Shown here one piece after another: positions 1-19,794 of a stretch of DNA of 64,000 nucleotides; position 1 is the stretch's first letter, and every line of letters starts with the position of its first letter. This stretch comes from Brachycybe producta. Taxonomy: Eukaryota; Arthropoda; Diplopoda; Playtdesmida; Andrognathidae. Where the stretch lies: NCBI GenBank assembly GCA_036925085.1, contig JAUPFP010000009.1:2955461-3019460 (forward strand). Reading direction: 5' to 3'. Made by a program: the position numbers and the translations under genes. The notes beneath the pieces are model-generated. The model was not told where the DNA came from, did no database searches, and saw only the letters and a list, made by a program, of their open reading frames with translations.

Positions 1-570
1 TAGGTCGGTGTTCGCCACATCACCGACCTAGTGGGCCAACAGCTTAAAAAGTAACTTACATTTCAGTCAATTTCAAAATGAACGAAATTTCAATTACTTT
101 AAAAAAAAATCTTAAGTTAATTTTGTCTTAAACTGCAGCCTTCTGGAAGTAACATCAACTTTAGTTTTAGTTACTTCCTAAAATAAATTAAATTTCATTT
201 CAAAACTGCTTTTTAATCTAAGAATTTTAATTTAATCCTGTGTTATTGTTTTGTTCTAATTAAATGAAAAGGACACAGTATTAATAGAAGTATTAAGTCC
301 TTTGCTCATAATGGTCGTGTTGGGAACAATTTACTCTCAAGTCGTATCGACAAGTAACCTGTTTTCACCGAGAGTTTCTTCTAATGACAGTTTCAAAAGG
401 TTGGTTTGGACTCTTTTTATTTGTTCGAAACTGTTTCTGAGACATTTTATAAGCAGCCTTTATAAAATTTGCACATGAAAGAGGAAAAAGGAATAAAACT
501 TAATTAGTCTTGTGTTTTAGAAGCAACATTAAGAAGAAGAAAACAAAGTGTTTTATAAACTAAAGGAGTT
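1..570. other. AT-rich stretch, probably PHTF intron
   Basis: No exon is recognised here. The first 30 bases form a perfect inverted repeat (10-bp arms TAGGTCGGTG and CACCGACCTA around a 10-base loop). A short open frame of about 16 codons (positions 4-54, ending TAA) crosses it and is more GC-rich than its surroundings. It could be the tail of an exon or of a repeat, but nothing identifies it. The rest is AT-rich and unassigned. Confidence 0.4.
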
Positions 571-573
571 ACG

Positions 574-1261
574 GTCGATTCACATTATACGGAACGTCAC
601 CGTCACATCAAAACTTTATACTAGAGATGGAACGAGTCTGAAATTTTCTTGAATCCGAATCCTAAAAGGTTCGCGAATCCTTCGTATAAGAATCCTATAT
701 TATTCATTAAGAAAAGATACAAATAAATGAAATAATATTAAATTTTAAATTATTAATAATAAAAAAACAAGTGTGGCACGCAGGGTCGCCACAAGGTAGT
801 GATATTGGTGGTCCGGATAACACCGAAATTGCGACAGTCACCGTTTTTTTGTTAGTGAACCGCTTCTATTGGACGTCAATGCTGTTAAAACTAATTTTCC
901 CAAAGTTTTCAACAGTTTTTTTTAGGTTGGGATTTCGAAAGACGAAAGAAGCGCGAAGACTCGAGTTTTCGAGTCTCGAATATTTTTCAAGATTCGAGGA
1001 TTCGAATGGCCAATCCCTACTTTATACGATGTATTTTCTATTGTATACTTCACATTTACCGGTTGACATTCTTGAAAAGAATGTTTTATCGTGTCGGTCT
1101 GTGACGTTGATAGTCAATTCCGAATTTCTGAAAGTGTGTCAATTTTGAGACTGGCACCGTCACAGCCATTCAGTTCAGTACGACATGGATGACTAAACGT
1201 TAGTTCATGTGACGTTGACGGTACGTTCCGTGACGTTGACGTTCCATATAATGTGAATTGC
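574..1261. mobile_element. MITE with inverted ends, host of a nested hAT element
   Basis: The left end (CGATTCACATTATACGGAAC, 575-594) is matched in inverted orientation by CGTTCCATATAATGTGAATTG near 1240-1260, and GTCAC/GTGAC motifs repeat inside both arms. There is no coding capacity. The hAT copy at 622-1019 sits inside it and splits it. The superfamily is unknown. Confidence 0.6.
622..1019 (+). mobile_element. Non-autonomous hAT element, family C, copy 1
   Basis: Ends are TAGAGATGG... and ...CCAATCCCTA, an imperfect terminal inverted repeat of the form TAGRGRTGGG. It is flanked by a perfect 8-bp duplication CTTTATAC (614-621 and 1020-1027), the hAT hallmark. Related copies lie at 28761-29171, 34904-35312 and 36720-37107. 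It has no transposase frame. Confidence 0.88.
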
Positions 1262-1477
1262 CCTTAAAAAAGTCACATAAGTGTATTTGAAGGTTGTTAT
1301 TTAAAAAAAAAAATAAAAACTTTGTATTGCTGTTTCAAAGTCTTCATTTTCGTTTTTCACTTCAAGTTCTAAAAGTCGCAAAAAATTGTCCTATAATATC
1401 TCAAAGCATCATATTTAGTCATTTTAAATTTGTCATAAAAGTTTATTCTGAAATATATTGGCCTGAAAATCCGCGTA

Positions 1478-1880
1478 AGATGGTTTATGAACAGTTGATT
1501 TTCTAACTGTGATTATTCTGTATTTCAGGAGCAAAATTATGTGATACTCAAAGTGTGTTAGAAACTAGAAGTTTAGCTCAGTCACTTTTAAGAGTGTTCA
1601 AATGTGGAGATCTTTTAAAATAAACTTTTTATAGGCAAAAATTAAAATAAAAGATCGTTTGTCGTTTTCAAACACACATAAAGAGCTTATTTTGAAAGAT
1701 AACAATGTGAAATTAGTCTTAAGTGATCGAGCTACCCTTCTAGTTTCTAAAACACATTCGAGTTTTTCTTCATTTTGTACCCGAAAGACAGAACAATCGC
1801 AGTTCGAGAGGCGTTTACATTTTAAAATTAACTTAAGTGATTCGTTTACTCTTTCTTCTAGTTTCTAAATCGTTTTCAAT
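1478..1880. mobile_element. Palindromic MITE, family H, copy 1
   Basis: The left arm (TGATTATTCTGT, about 1510) and the right arm around 1780-1800 (GACAGAACAATC) are inverted copies. Inside are inverted phrases for 'agaaactagaag' and 'ttttgaaagata'. Copies recur near 20917, 22503 and at the right edge of the window, with fragments near 6415 and 24110. It is non-coding and lies before the first PHTF exon seen. Confidence 0.55.
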
Positions 1881-2001
1881 GTCTTCTTAATGTTGCTCTT
1901 AAAGTGCAGCTAAACTTGAGCTCTTTTTCATTTGCATATTTTGCAATGGCTGCTTATGAACTGCCTTAAAATATTTTTTTTTTACGTTCTGCACCTGAAA
2001 G

Positions 2002-10889
<8,888 letters not shown>

Positions 10890-10933
10890 GTTTGATCGAA
10901 AGTTATAAGCAACGTTTTTGATATTTTTTTACT

Positions 10934-10939
10934 ATTAAA
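10934..10939 (+). promoter_or_regulatory. Candidate poly(A) signal of PHTF
   Basis: ATTAAA 45 bases after the PHTF stop codon, followed by T-rich DNA. Only the position and motif support it. Confidence 0.35.
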
Positions 10940-11335
10940 ATGAAAACCGTTTAGAACGAAATGGAAGGGATCGGAATTTTTTTTCGTTTTAAAAGAAAAA
11001 AATTTTTATGCTATTTTAAAAAAAAAACCGGCCTGAAAAATATATATTGTGTGTGTGATCCGTTTTCTTGTTTAAACGGTTTTCACTTCAGTTTTTTTCA
11101 TTTTGGTAGGACGGATGACTATCAGTACTAAATCAAATAAGAGAGCTAAAAAAACGAAGGCTAAGTTGAATAATTGCTAAACTGCTAAACTTAATACTCT
11201 TTCTAAGTGGTCATTGCAAAGTATGAAAATGATACGAATCAATGAGAATGAAACTTTGATAATGATTAAGACTCGGGAGTTTTATACAATTTCAAGTCAT
11301 ATCGTTCTCAAGTTGTGGCTCTTGAGTGCCAAATT

Positions 11336-11500
11336 GGCCCAATTGTGACATAACCAATGCCATGATGGCGTCAGAGCAACTGCAATTATGCTTTTCTATC
11401 TAATAATAATAAAAAAAGACTGATTAGAGGCTAGATATCTGGTTACTATTCGTTGTTACCAAGAGAGTTCTAGCCTCTAACCAAGTAATGCGGTAAATAA
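11336..11500. repeat. Small fold-back repeat related to 32110-32240
   Basis: 'gattagaggctaga' (11422-) pairs with 'tctagcctctaacc' (11469-). The preceding 'aactgcaattatgctttt' is shared with 32110-32240, where the same hairpin recurs. A similar pair lies near 25210-25290. Non-coding. Confidence 0.5.
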
Positions 11501-11715
11501 ATAGGTTCCTATTTATTTTAATGATTCTGTTTAGCACCTTATTTTGTTTAGTGCTTTACTAGTTTAGTCTTTATTCAATTTTATCTTTTTTTTTTTTTAG
11601 TTTTTTGCTCTAAAATTTTGTTTGTTGATTGTACAAAATGTGTCCCAAAAATGTATACAAACTTTGGTGGTTAATAATAACTGCCATCTTTATTTTCTTA
11701 AATTTTATTTTATAA

Positions 11716-12251
11716 CTATTCGGGTAACCCTTCATAAATGACGGGAGCAAAATTCACAGGCAATTATGCCCTGCATTAGAATTTCTTTTCCTCCGCCCTT
11801 TTATGACGTCAGACCAAGTAACAAAGCAATTTGAAATCGATGACGTTCATAAAAGGGCAGAATTGCCTGTGATAAACTGTAGTTTAATTTTGCTACTATT
11901 ATCCCCGCCCCTTTTTATATTTGAAAGAGAAAATGAGTTTTTCATTTTCTCTGGTGTGCGCATGCGCGTCGTTTGTTCTTTTTTTTACTCCTTTCATTTC
12001 AATTTCAGTCACCCCCTTCCACTTTTTCCACCTCCACGTTTCTCTCTCTCTCTCCCTTCTACACTTTCCAACCTTTTTCCTTTTCCAATTTAATATCATG
12101 GGGTTCTTGGATGGGAAGGGTGCAACGTATAGTTGACCTTGAGAAAAAAAAAGCGGTTCATTCAAATTAATAAAAATTCCGACGTGGTTTTTGTACAGCG
12201 TTAGATCACAGACAATAGGAAACACAGAAAGACGGAGCTTAATATATATAT
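11716..12251 (-). mobile_element. Helitron-like element, copy 3, nested
   Basis: Reverse-complement of copies 1, 2 and 4. The 3' hairpin (CCCGTCATTTATGAAGGG) has one mismatch and the terminus reads ATAG before T. The 5' end is ATATATATATTAAGCTCC. It is inserted inside a Tc1/mariner arm and itself carries a small palindromic MITE (11755-11871). Confidence 0.72.
11755..11871. mobile_element. CAGGCA-family palindromic MITE, short copy
   Basis: Ends CACAGGCAATT and AATTGCCTGTG, with internal inverted 'cgcccttttatgacgt' and 'acgttcataaaagggc'. Same site inside the Helitron-like body as the MITE at 43763-43907. Confidence 0.6.
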
Positions 12252-12925
12252 AATTTTTTATAAACAAGAGTAAATGTTACAATAAAGATTAGCTATAAAA
12301 GTATTACATGTTTTATGTTTGTGTCAGGCATTGTCTCATGTGTTCAAAATGTCACCCATTTGCATTGTAACGTATCTCTCGTAATTGCGTGACAACAACT
12401 CTTCGATTTCTTCCTATTTATACGATTATGACAAGAAATCGAAGAGAATTGGCGCATAATTATATAAAAATACGTTAATTGATGTTTGCAGATGAGTTTC
12501 TTACTGATGTCAGCAATGCCTTGATGAGAATTGACGACATTTTCAACACATGAGATAATGCGACAATTAAACATAAAACATGTATTGCCATTATAGCTAA
12601 TCTTTATTGTGACATTTACTCTTGTTTAGAAAAATTATTAAATTAAGTTTAAGAAAATAAAGATGGCAGTTTCTAAAGAACTGAAGTGTGTAATATATAT
12701 TTTTTTTTTTGGAACGCGCTGTATTAATTGTCAAGCTTGAGCATTCTCATTTATTTGTAAATTTATATAATTTCATCCACTACCTTATTTTATTAGTATT
12801 TTTATGGCGTTGTTTATTTTTGTGTGATAGGGTGTATTTTGTATATTGGCATCTTAAAGTCTTATTTTAATGTGTTTATGAAGCTTGTGTACAGATGATC
12901 AATCTGGCTTGTCAATTCTAGCCTG

Positions 12926-14046
12926 TTAAGAAGCTACATTGCAAAATTACTTCGAAAAATCTCCACAAAGAGCGCTAGCATCGTTTTTCTATTGAGCCCA
13001 TAGACCCAATATTAAAGAAGAAACGTTAATTTTTAAAATACACACACTTGCGGCAAAATATGTTTATTTTTCATATTTAAAGTTGTCCAATATTGTATGC
13101 TAAGGTTTATGAGTGGGGTGACCAGAAGGGATAGGATCAGAAATGATTTTATTAGGGGTAGTGTAGGGGTAACAAATATAGTAGAAAAGATGCAGGAAAA
13201 TAGGCTGCGGTGGTTTGGGCATGTCCTCAGGAGCGGGGAAGATGGGCTGCTGAGGCAAGCAATGAACTTAGACCTGGGAATAAAACGGGGTAGAGGAAGA
13301 CTCAAGCAAACCTGGGACGTGGTAGTAAAATGGGATATGGTGGCATGTGGGGTCACTGGGGGCTTGGGGCAAAATCGGAACGAGTGGAGGGTTAGAACCA
13401 GCGAGGCCGACCCTGCTGCTTGCGGGATAAGGTACAGGAAATGATGATGATGAAAGTTGTCCAATATTAAGTTTTCAAAGTGCACCTTAAGTGCGGTTCT
13501 GTTTTTAAAAAACTAATTAAAAATAGCGAATTTCTAACTCTTATGTTAAACTCTATTGATTACGCCCAAATAAGAAAAAAAAAACCGTTAAAATGCTCGT
13601 AAAAATATTTTTTTTAAACCACAGTGAAGCCAACACATTGGTGCACGTGCTGATTTTTTTCTGGTTTTTTAAAATTATTTTTACATATTTTGTCAACATT
13701 TTAATGGATTTTTTTTTCTTATTTGGGCGTACTCAATGGAATTTAACATAAATAATTTAACATATTCGCCATTTTGAAATAGTTTTTTTTTAAAATAGAA
13801 CCGCACTTACCAATTTTTTGTTATTCTATCACTCGATCAGCATATATTTAAGGTGCACATTGCACTTTGAAAAGTTAAATATTGGACAACTTTAAACATG
13901 AAAAATAAACATATTGCCGCCGCGACTGTGTGTATTTTAAAAACTAACGTTTTTTCTTTAACATCGGGTCAATGGGCTCAATATAAACACGATGCTAGCG
14001 CTCTTTGTGGAGATTTTTCGAAGTAATTTGCGATGTAGTCTCTTAA
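12926..14046. mobile_element. Family A element, copy 2, with RTE insertion
   Basis: TTAAGAAGCTACATTGC (left) to GTAGTCTCTTAA (right), inverted halves as in the other copies. It is 1.12 kb only because a 358-bp RTE fragment sits in the left arm at 13095-13452. Confidence 0.88.
13095..13452 (+). pseudogene. 5'-truncated RTE LINE fragment with 16-bp target duplication
   Basis: The open frame 13097-13444 matches the last 115 residues of the intact RTE at 46237-49338 with about six substitutions, then stops inside the ATGATGATGATGA tail typical of RTE elements. The target AAAGTTGTCCAATATT is duplicated at 13079-13094 and 13453-13468. Truncation at the 5' side is normal target-primed integration. 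Confidence 0.93.
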
Positions 14047-14465
14047 TCCTGGATTGCCTCGTTCGAGATTCGAGAATGAAAAGCAATAAAAATTGGGTTG
14101 CATTAACAAAATCCACCCCATACATGATAAATTTTGAGATTCCAGGATTGACAATCCGGAATTGATCGTCTGCGTACACAGCTTGAATGAGATTTCGTGT
14201 AGGTTTCATGGCAATTTTTGATATTTCTAGTCTTTTTTTTTGTATTGCATATTATAGATGTTATTACGCATATTACAAGCTCATAATTAGTGAGAACTAA
14301 AAGACAATTTCAGATTAGAAGCCCCATTATGTTCTAATGACAACAATATTGTAAGTATTAAATATTTTACAAATGGAAATGTGCCATATATACATTTAAA
14401 TATTAAATTTGGGGGATTTATGACACAGATAGTGTCTCTACAGTAATAACACTTTTTTTTAGGAG
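14047..14465. other. Unassigned AT-rich DNA
   Basis: No gene or clear repeat boundary seen. It includes a short inverted phrase around 'aggattgcctcg' / 'tccaggattgac' without convincing arms. Confidence 0.4.
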
Positions 14466-14650
14466 GTAAGGCCTTGTTTCCATTGGTGTGAAAATTGCAA
14501 CATTTTGAAAATTTCAACTGTTGAAAAATTGAACAAACGTGACCTTTTGCCTATGATAGTGAAAGGGCGGGGGCCACGTGTACTCTTATTTTTCACTAGT
14601 TGAAACTTTCACAAAATTGAAATTTTCATCTTAGTGGAAACATGACCTAA
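14466..14650. mobile_element. Family J MITE, copy 1
   Basis: TAAGGCCTTGTTTCCATTGG and ...TAGTGGAAACATGACCTAA are inverted ends around 'gaaaatt...caactg' / 'cactagttgaaac'. Related elements lie at 41376-41528 and 41529-41830. Confidence 0.65.
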
Positions 14651-14818
14651 TGGATCTTTTAGGTGGCTGAATATTTATTTCGCTTTTGTCACCCTCCTCA
14701 CATTTATAGACGTTTTTGTAAAATTTGGACGCATAAACGTCTAGCAAATGTTTTTTTTAGAACCCACATTACAGGAAACAATTGAAATTGGTTTCAAAAC
14801 TAGAATGGTAAAGGATTA

Positions 14819-15634
14819 CACTGGTCAACACTATTTTTGCTGACTTATATCCGAGACTTGTTTCTGACTAATTTTGGGGTTCTGAACTCAGATATCACAT
14901 TGGTTTTTGCCCATCACGTCAAGTTTTTACACTATGCCATACCTCCATTTGGATCAATCTCCACATAAAAGTACACGATTACAATGTTTTTCGTGGTGAT
15001 GGCACATTCTTCCATCATGGATAAGTTTTTGTATGTAGGCCCTTTTTGGAGTGTTTAAATTCAGTTTTTTAACACTCCACCAGTAGTCTGCCATCATGTG
15101 GGTATTCCACCTTCCTTGGTATCGCTCCTCCATAGCTTTTATATCATAATGGAACCTTTTGCCTTGCTCATCACTTATATAACCTAGATTTTCAGGAAAT
15201 GTATCAAGATGACTGTTGAGAAAATGAACCTTTATTCTCATGTTGCAACCCATGCTTCGACTCAGGGCTTGCACACTTTATGTGGAGTCCAAGACTTGTC
15301 CTGGTCTCCAAGTCTCACTTGAAAGTAAGCCACCTGCACCTTCTTCACAAAATTGCTAAAACTCATCCTTTGACTGGGTACAATGAAGCTTCCACATACA
15401 TAACAAAATGTATCTAGATTATTCAAACACTTTCTTCTAGCAGCAGCCATTGCCTAAGTTACAATTACAACAGTTGATGAACAAAAACCTGAAAAATAAA
15501 ACATGCCATAGAACAAAAACGGGACGTGCTATGTAAAAACTGATTTTATTTTTGAAATCAGCACCCCAAAATTACTTAAACACAAGTGTCAGATCTTAGT
15601 CAGCAGAAAAAAAGTGAAAAATTGTTGGCCAGTG
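14819..15634 (-). mobile_element. DNA-transposon-like unit carrying a decayed MAAARRKC-type gene
   Basis: The ends CACTGGTCAACACTATTTTTGC and ...GTTGGCCAGTG are inverted. The minus strand holds two open pieces. 15262-15450 starts MAAARRKCLNNLDTFCYVCG and includes GDQDKSWTPHKVC. 14954-15274 has GCNMRIKVHFLNSHLDTFPE, NLGYISDEQGKRFHYDI and MEERYQGRWNTHMMADYWWS. They match the N- and C-terminal parts of a multi-copy invertebrate protein family that I know only as transposon-associated. The middle is deleted and the junction changes frame, so this is a non-autonomous derivative. Confidence 0.65.
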
Positions 15635-15762
15635 TTATTAATTAATAGTTAGTTCTTCGAAATAGTCACTTCTAAAGTTTCTTTAAAAAAAACTCAAGAA
15701 TACTAAAAACCATCTCTTATTTAAAACAATTTATTAATTTTAAAAATATATAAAGAAAAATG

Positions 15763-15798
15763 GCTGACGTTTCGATTGCCATCTGCAATCAACTTCAG
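15763..15798 (-). other. Penelope-like / hammerhead-like motif
   Basis: The minus strand reads CTGAAGTT, a perfect 6-bp stem GATTGC-AGATG-GCAATC, then GAAACGTC. This follows the hammerhead order CUGANGA, stem II, GAAA, as found at Penelope-like element ends, but one core base (A9) is T. It is probably a decayed remnant with no associated coding sequence. Confidence 0.3.
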
Positions 15799-16489
15799 AG
15801 CCTACATTTAAAAAATGTACACACACTTTTTGTAAAAAAAAAAGTATACATTTTTTGTGCATAGAAATATAATTACATTTGGCAATAGCAAAAAGCTATT
15901 TGTCCAGTTAAATGTTACATATTGAAATAAATGATAACATAGCACTGTATAAGATTTGTATGCACATCTTCAAGCCATGGTTGGTGAGCATGGGATTTAA
16001 ATTAAATTAGCATGTTGAATTGAAAAAGGATTATGTTAAAGGTTTTTTTTTCATGGCAATATCTTGCAAAATAAATATTTTATATAGTTTATATGTTTGA
16101 AAATGACGGGTTTTTAGGTTTTTTCACTGACATTTTATTAAAAAAAACTATTTTCTCCTTTTTCAAATTGTCCTAAAAAGTTTATTTTGAAGGATGTCAC
16201 AATGAAGATGTTTAGAATGTTTTTCCCAGAAAAACGTTGCGTGAAAAATCTTATTTTCTCGAAACCGTGGGATGGGGTGAAGAGACCTCCCTATAGAACA
16301 TAATAGACACTGCAGTGGCCTAATCTGGAAGAGGGGGGGGGGGGGGGGGGGGGGTTGACTAAAACAAAAATCTATTCAGTCGCATTAATTATTTAATCAT
16401 TTGTTTGTTTATTAATATTTTAATGAACATTTTTTTTTAAAGAAAATATTCATTCTGTTTAGAAACTAAGGTAGTGGGTTAATTTGACG
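15799..16489. other. Unassigned AT-rich DNA with a G22 tract
   Basis: No gene recognised. A run of 22 G lies at 16333-16354. Confidence 0.4.
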
Positions 16490-17230
16490 ATGATTTCTAC
16501 TATTCTAGTATTTACCGAAATTTGGACCCCCCTTGAAATTGCTATCAAGTAAATTTTTCACCCACTTTATACACCTAGAAATAATTACTGCTGAGCACAT
16601 GAAAGTTTAATATTGGCACGGAATAAATTTAAAGCTTAAAAAATACCATTACTTTTAGAAATTTCTAGAGGAAATATTTGTCAAGGTTTACCCAACGATT
16701 GTCAAAATCATTTTTAAAATTAAAAATGAGTCACGTCACATTTGCATAATTCCTTAATCAAATACGTGTATTCCCTATTCACATGAAACTCAATTCAACC
16801 TTCTAATCAATCCGAGAGTGTCACATGGCGTCTCAGGCAGGTGGGATAATGAATGGGGAATACATGTATTTGAATAAGGAATTAAAAGTAATGCGAGGTG
16901 ACAACATCAGAATTCGAGTAGAGGAGTATAAATTAGGATTTTTTTTATTGCCAATGTCTGTTGTTTTGCGGCGCATCTATCAGATAAAGTCCATTTATAT
17001 GAATAGTCAATTGATTTTTAATTTTTTTTTTAAAAATTATATTAATGATTTAATTTAAATTTTAAAAATCGTTTTGACGATTGTTGGGTTAAGTCTTGAC
17101 AATATTTTGACAACAGGTTTTCTGGAGGTAAAATTATCTCTTAAACTTAAATAGCAAAAACAGAAATGCACCATATTTTGATAGATGGGGGAGGCACTTT
17201 AAATTATATTAGACATTTCTGGAGAAAGTT
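16490..17230. mobile_element. Palindromic MITE-like unit
   Basis: Inverted pairs nest around a centre near 16815: 'tcaaggtttacccaacgatt' (16680-) with 'gacgattgttgggttaagtc' (about 17076-17095), and 'aattccttaatcaaatacgt' with 'tgtatttgaataaggaatt' (16865-16883). The open frame 16825-17058 is a by-product of one arm. Confidence 0.55.
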
Positions 17231-18123
17231 TTATCATATTTTAATTACAGTATTAGATATATAGATAGGGAAACCTAATAGTAAATTAAAATTGTTAGTA
17301 AATAATAATTATTAATAATTTTTTTAAAAAAAAGTTTGTTTTTTTCGTTTTGTGTACGTTTACGATTGTTTTGTTGTGATGTTTTGACTGAAACGTTTGT
17401 TATTTAATATTAAGTACTAAAAAGATATGATGAATATAAATGTTTGCTGTTAAAAAAATTGGTTTTAATTGTCAAATTTTAAAAAAAGAGAATGGAGCAA
17501 TTCTTCAGCACTAATTTTAATATATCATTTGAAAAGGTGCAATTAGTACAAATAAAAAAATGAAAATATGCTGTTTTTGGTTTTGGTTTTTTTCCTCCAA
17601 ATTTACGGGCCTTTTCAAAGCTAAGGCCTAGAATTTTTCTATATTGGAACTCTGTTTAGAGGGTTCAAGTTGAAGTTCCAAGTGGCACGTTTTTCTTGAA
17701 TATTGTCATGAATTAAAAATATGTAAAATGCTACATTCGGAATTTTTTATTTTTAATATTTCTATAATTTTTATTTTTAATATTTCTATAATTTTTATTT
17801 AGTAATATTTTATTTTAGTTTATTAATAATTTATTTTATTGTAATTTATTAATAATTTATTTTTAATTTTATTATTAATAATTTTTATTTTATTTTTTAT
17901 TTCGCTTTATTTATTTTTCATTTTTCATTTTATTCATTTATTAATATTTTATTTTTAATTCTATTTATTAATAATTATTTTTTATTTTATTTTTTTATTT
18001 TTCATTTTATTTATTTACTCGTTTTAATTTATTAATACCGGTATTTTTATAGGTCATCTTCCAATCATATCATAAAATGTTAATTAAGGCAAAGGTCTAA
18101 TATTTTCTAATTTGGCCATGAAT
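17231..18123. repeat. AT-rich DNA with TTATT/TAATAATTT simple repeats
   Basis: 17700-18020 is a degenerate array of 'tttattaataatttatttt' units. Nothing coding. Confidence 0.6.
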
Positions 18124-19653
18124 TTAAGAGCCTACAGTGAAAAAAAAACTTACAAAAATGTTCGCATGTAGGCACTTCTGTAGCTGTGACGTCAACTTGT
18201 GGCAAAAAAATTCAATTTTGATACACTTTTGTCCACCATCTTTTCTCTTATTGATGGATAGAAGTGGGTATATGTTAATGACTTTTTTGGATAAATATGC
18301 ACTACTGAAAAAAGGAAGAGCAACTTTTGATCTACAATGGTGAGTAATGTGACACTATCTGCATACTTGTGGAACACCCCATAGAAATTCCTTTCTTTCA
18401 GTATGGCACCCCTTGGTGCACAGATGTCCAGACTTGGGTGGCCCGAATGCTTAGTGAATTCGAGGAACCCAGAAGAACTGTGAGAATTGGGAAAAGTCCC
18501 AAAAATGCCTTTCCTTAAAAGGTAATATTCTCAGCCCAGGGCAATGATTGGCCCAGTAGCTACTCATTGAGCCCTGAGGTGACAGTTGCCCCTCCCTAGA
18601 GACCAAACGAAAGTGCCGGGAGACTTATGTTTGAGGACAGTTTCGAGTAGAGATTAATATAGTTCGATCTAGAGTTCCTGATCGAGTAGAGAACTTAAAG
18701 TAATTCCGGGCTGAAAACGAATGTTCTACTCAAGTTTGTAATTAAGAATTGTATCGCAAAATGTAAATGCACAACAATGTAATAGAAACATTATAAGAAA
18801 GTAAAGAGAACTTTTCTACCTCAGAGTGTTGTGTGTAAGTTATTTCCAAACAGTGGAATTGCTGAGAAGAGACTTTAGCCCATCACTCAGCCACCAACAG
18901 AGGCACTCAGAAACCTTCTGAGTACCTCTGATTGGGACCTTCAGGCAGGGCTAAAAGAGGACTAGTACTGTCAAGATTGTCACGCATCTATACATATGAT
19001 TCCCAAGTCGAGACTAACCGTGATCTAACTCGAGAGCATGAGGATGGCCGCGTTCAGCCTCGACTTAGACAGAGAGGTCTTTTTGTGGGCTTTTAAGACT
19101 GCCAAATTCGTGACTGAAAGAGCGGGTAAAGTGCTTGAACTTTTGGGATGCCGTGCCCAGTTAAATCAGGGGCTGGTTCAGAGCCAGCATGTCAAAATGG
19201 TGATGCCAAAGGGCCAGCCTAGTCACAGTAATTTCAGTCGTATACAATTAGTGGTCATATTTTAGGTTATTATGAAACTTATTGTTAGTGGGAAATTTAG
19301 ATCCTATAAAATGTATAAACGGATTAGCTTTTGTGGCTTACGGGATTTAACATGAGCTAAAAAATACGAGATTTTAAAATGAAATTAAAAATAGAAAAAC
19401 TAATTATAATTTTTACCAACTTATCACTAGATAAGCAATATTTTTATGTATATATTGCAATTTGAATTTTGAAAATCACAATTTTAGTTGCAGAAAGCAA
19501 AACATTTGCCTGAACCATGTATTTTTTAAAATAGGAATTTCTCTCTCATTTGCTTCAATGGCTTAGCTGTGGGGCGCCACTAAATGGCGAAAAGTGGAAC
19601 TATAACTGTCATCTGCTATTATTCAAAATGGCGTCACACATATAGGCTCTTAA
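18124..19653. mobile_element. Possible composite element with TTAAGAGCCTA ends
   Basis: TTAAGAGCCTACAGTG at the left and CACACATATAGGCTCTTAA at the right are inverted and carry TTAA, as in families A and D. The interior (18395-19265) is richer in GC than its neighbours and looks retroviral (see next entry). The outer pairing rests on about 12 bp. Confidence 0.35.
18395..19265 (+). pseudogene. Possible LTR-retrotransposon fragment (leader and gag start)
   Basis: Higher-GC, non-repetitive DNA with dense stem motifs, then an ATG at 19038 with an in-frame upstream stop. It opens a 75-codon frame starting MRMAAFSLDLDREVFLWAFK, gag-like in its charged/hydrophobic alternation. I do not recognise the protein and no LTR pair is visible. 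Confidence 0.25.
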
Positions 19654-19794
19654 CATTTATCAATACTTATTAATTTTAAATGTTATATTTCATTTATTAT
19701 CAAAATTTATCAAACATTTTTTTTTAATAAGAATAAGCTTAATTTTGTTTTGAAATTTATTTTCATGCAAAATTAAACATTTTCTTTTTAATTG

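Larger units (their letters stand above)
11634..12721 (-). pseudogene. Tc1/mariner remnant interrupted by a Helitron-like element
   Basis: The outer arms are inverted: 'aactgccatctttattttct' (11679-) pairs with 'agaaaataaagatggcagt' (about 12652-12670). Both ends abut TA, with termini GTGTCCCAAAAATGTATAC and ...GGAACGCGCTG. Minus-strand reading of 12344-12574 (NCRIISCVENVVNSHQGI ... LQCKWVTF) resembles the C-terminus of IS630/Tc1 transposases, with frame damage. The Helitron-like copy 3 is inserted at 11716-12251. Comparison of the two arms shows the insertion point directly. Confidence 0.6.
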
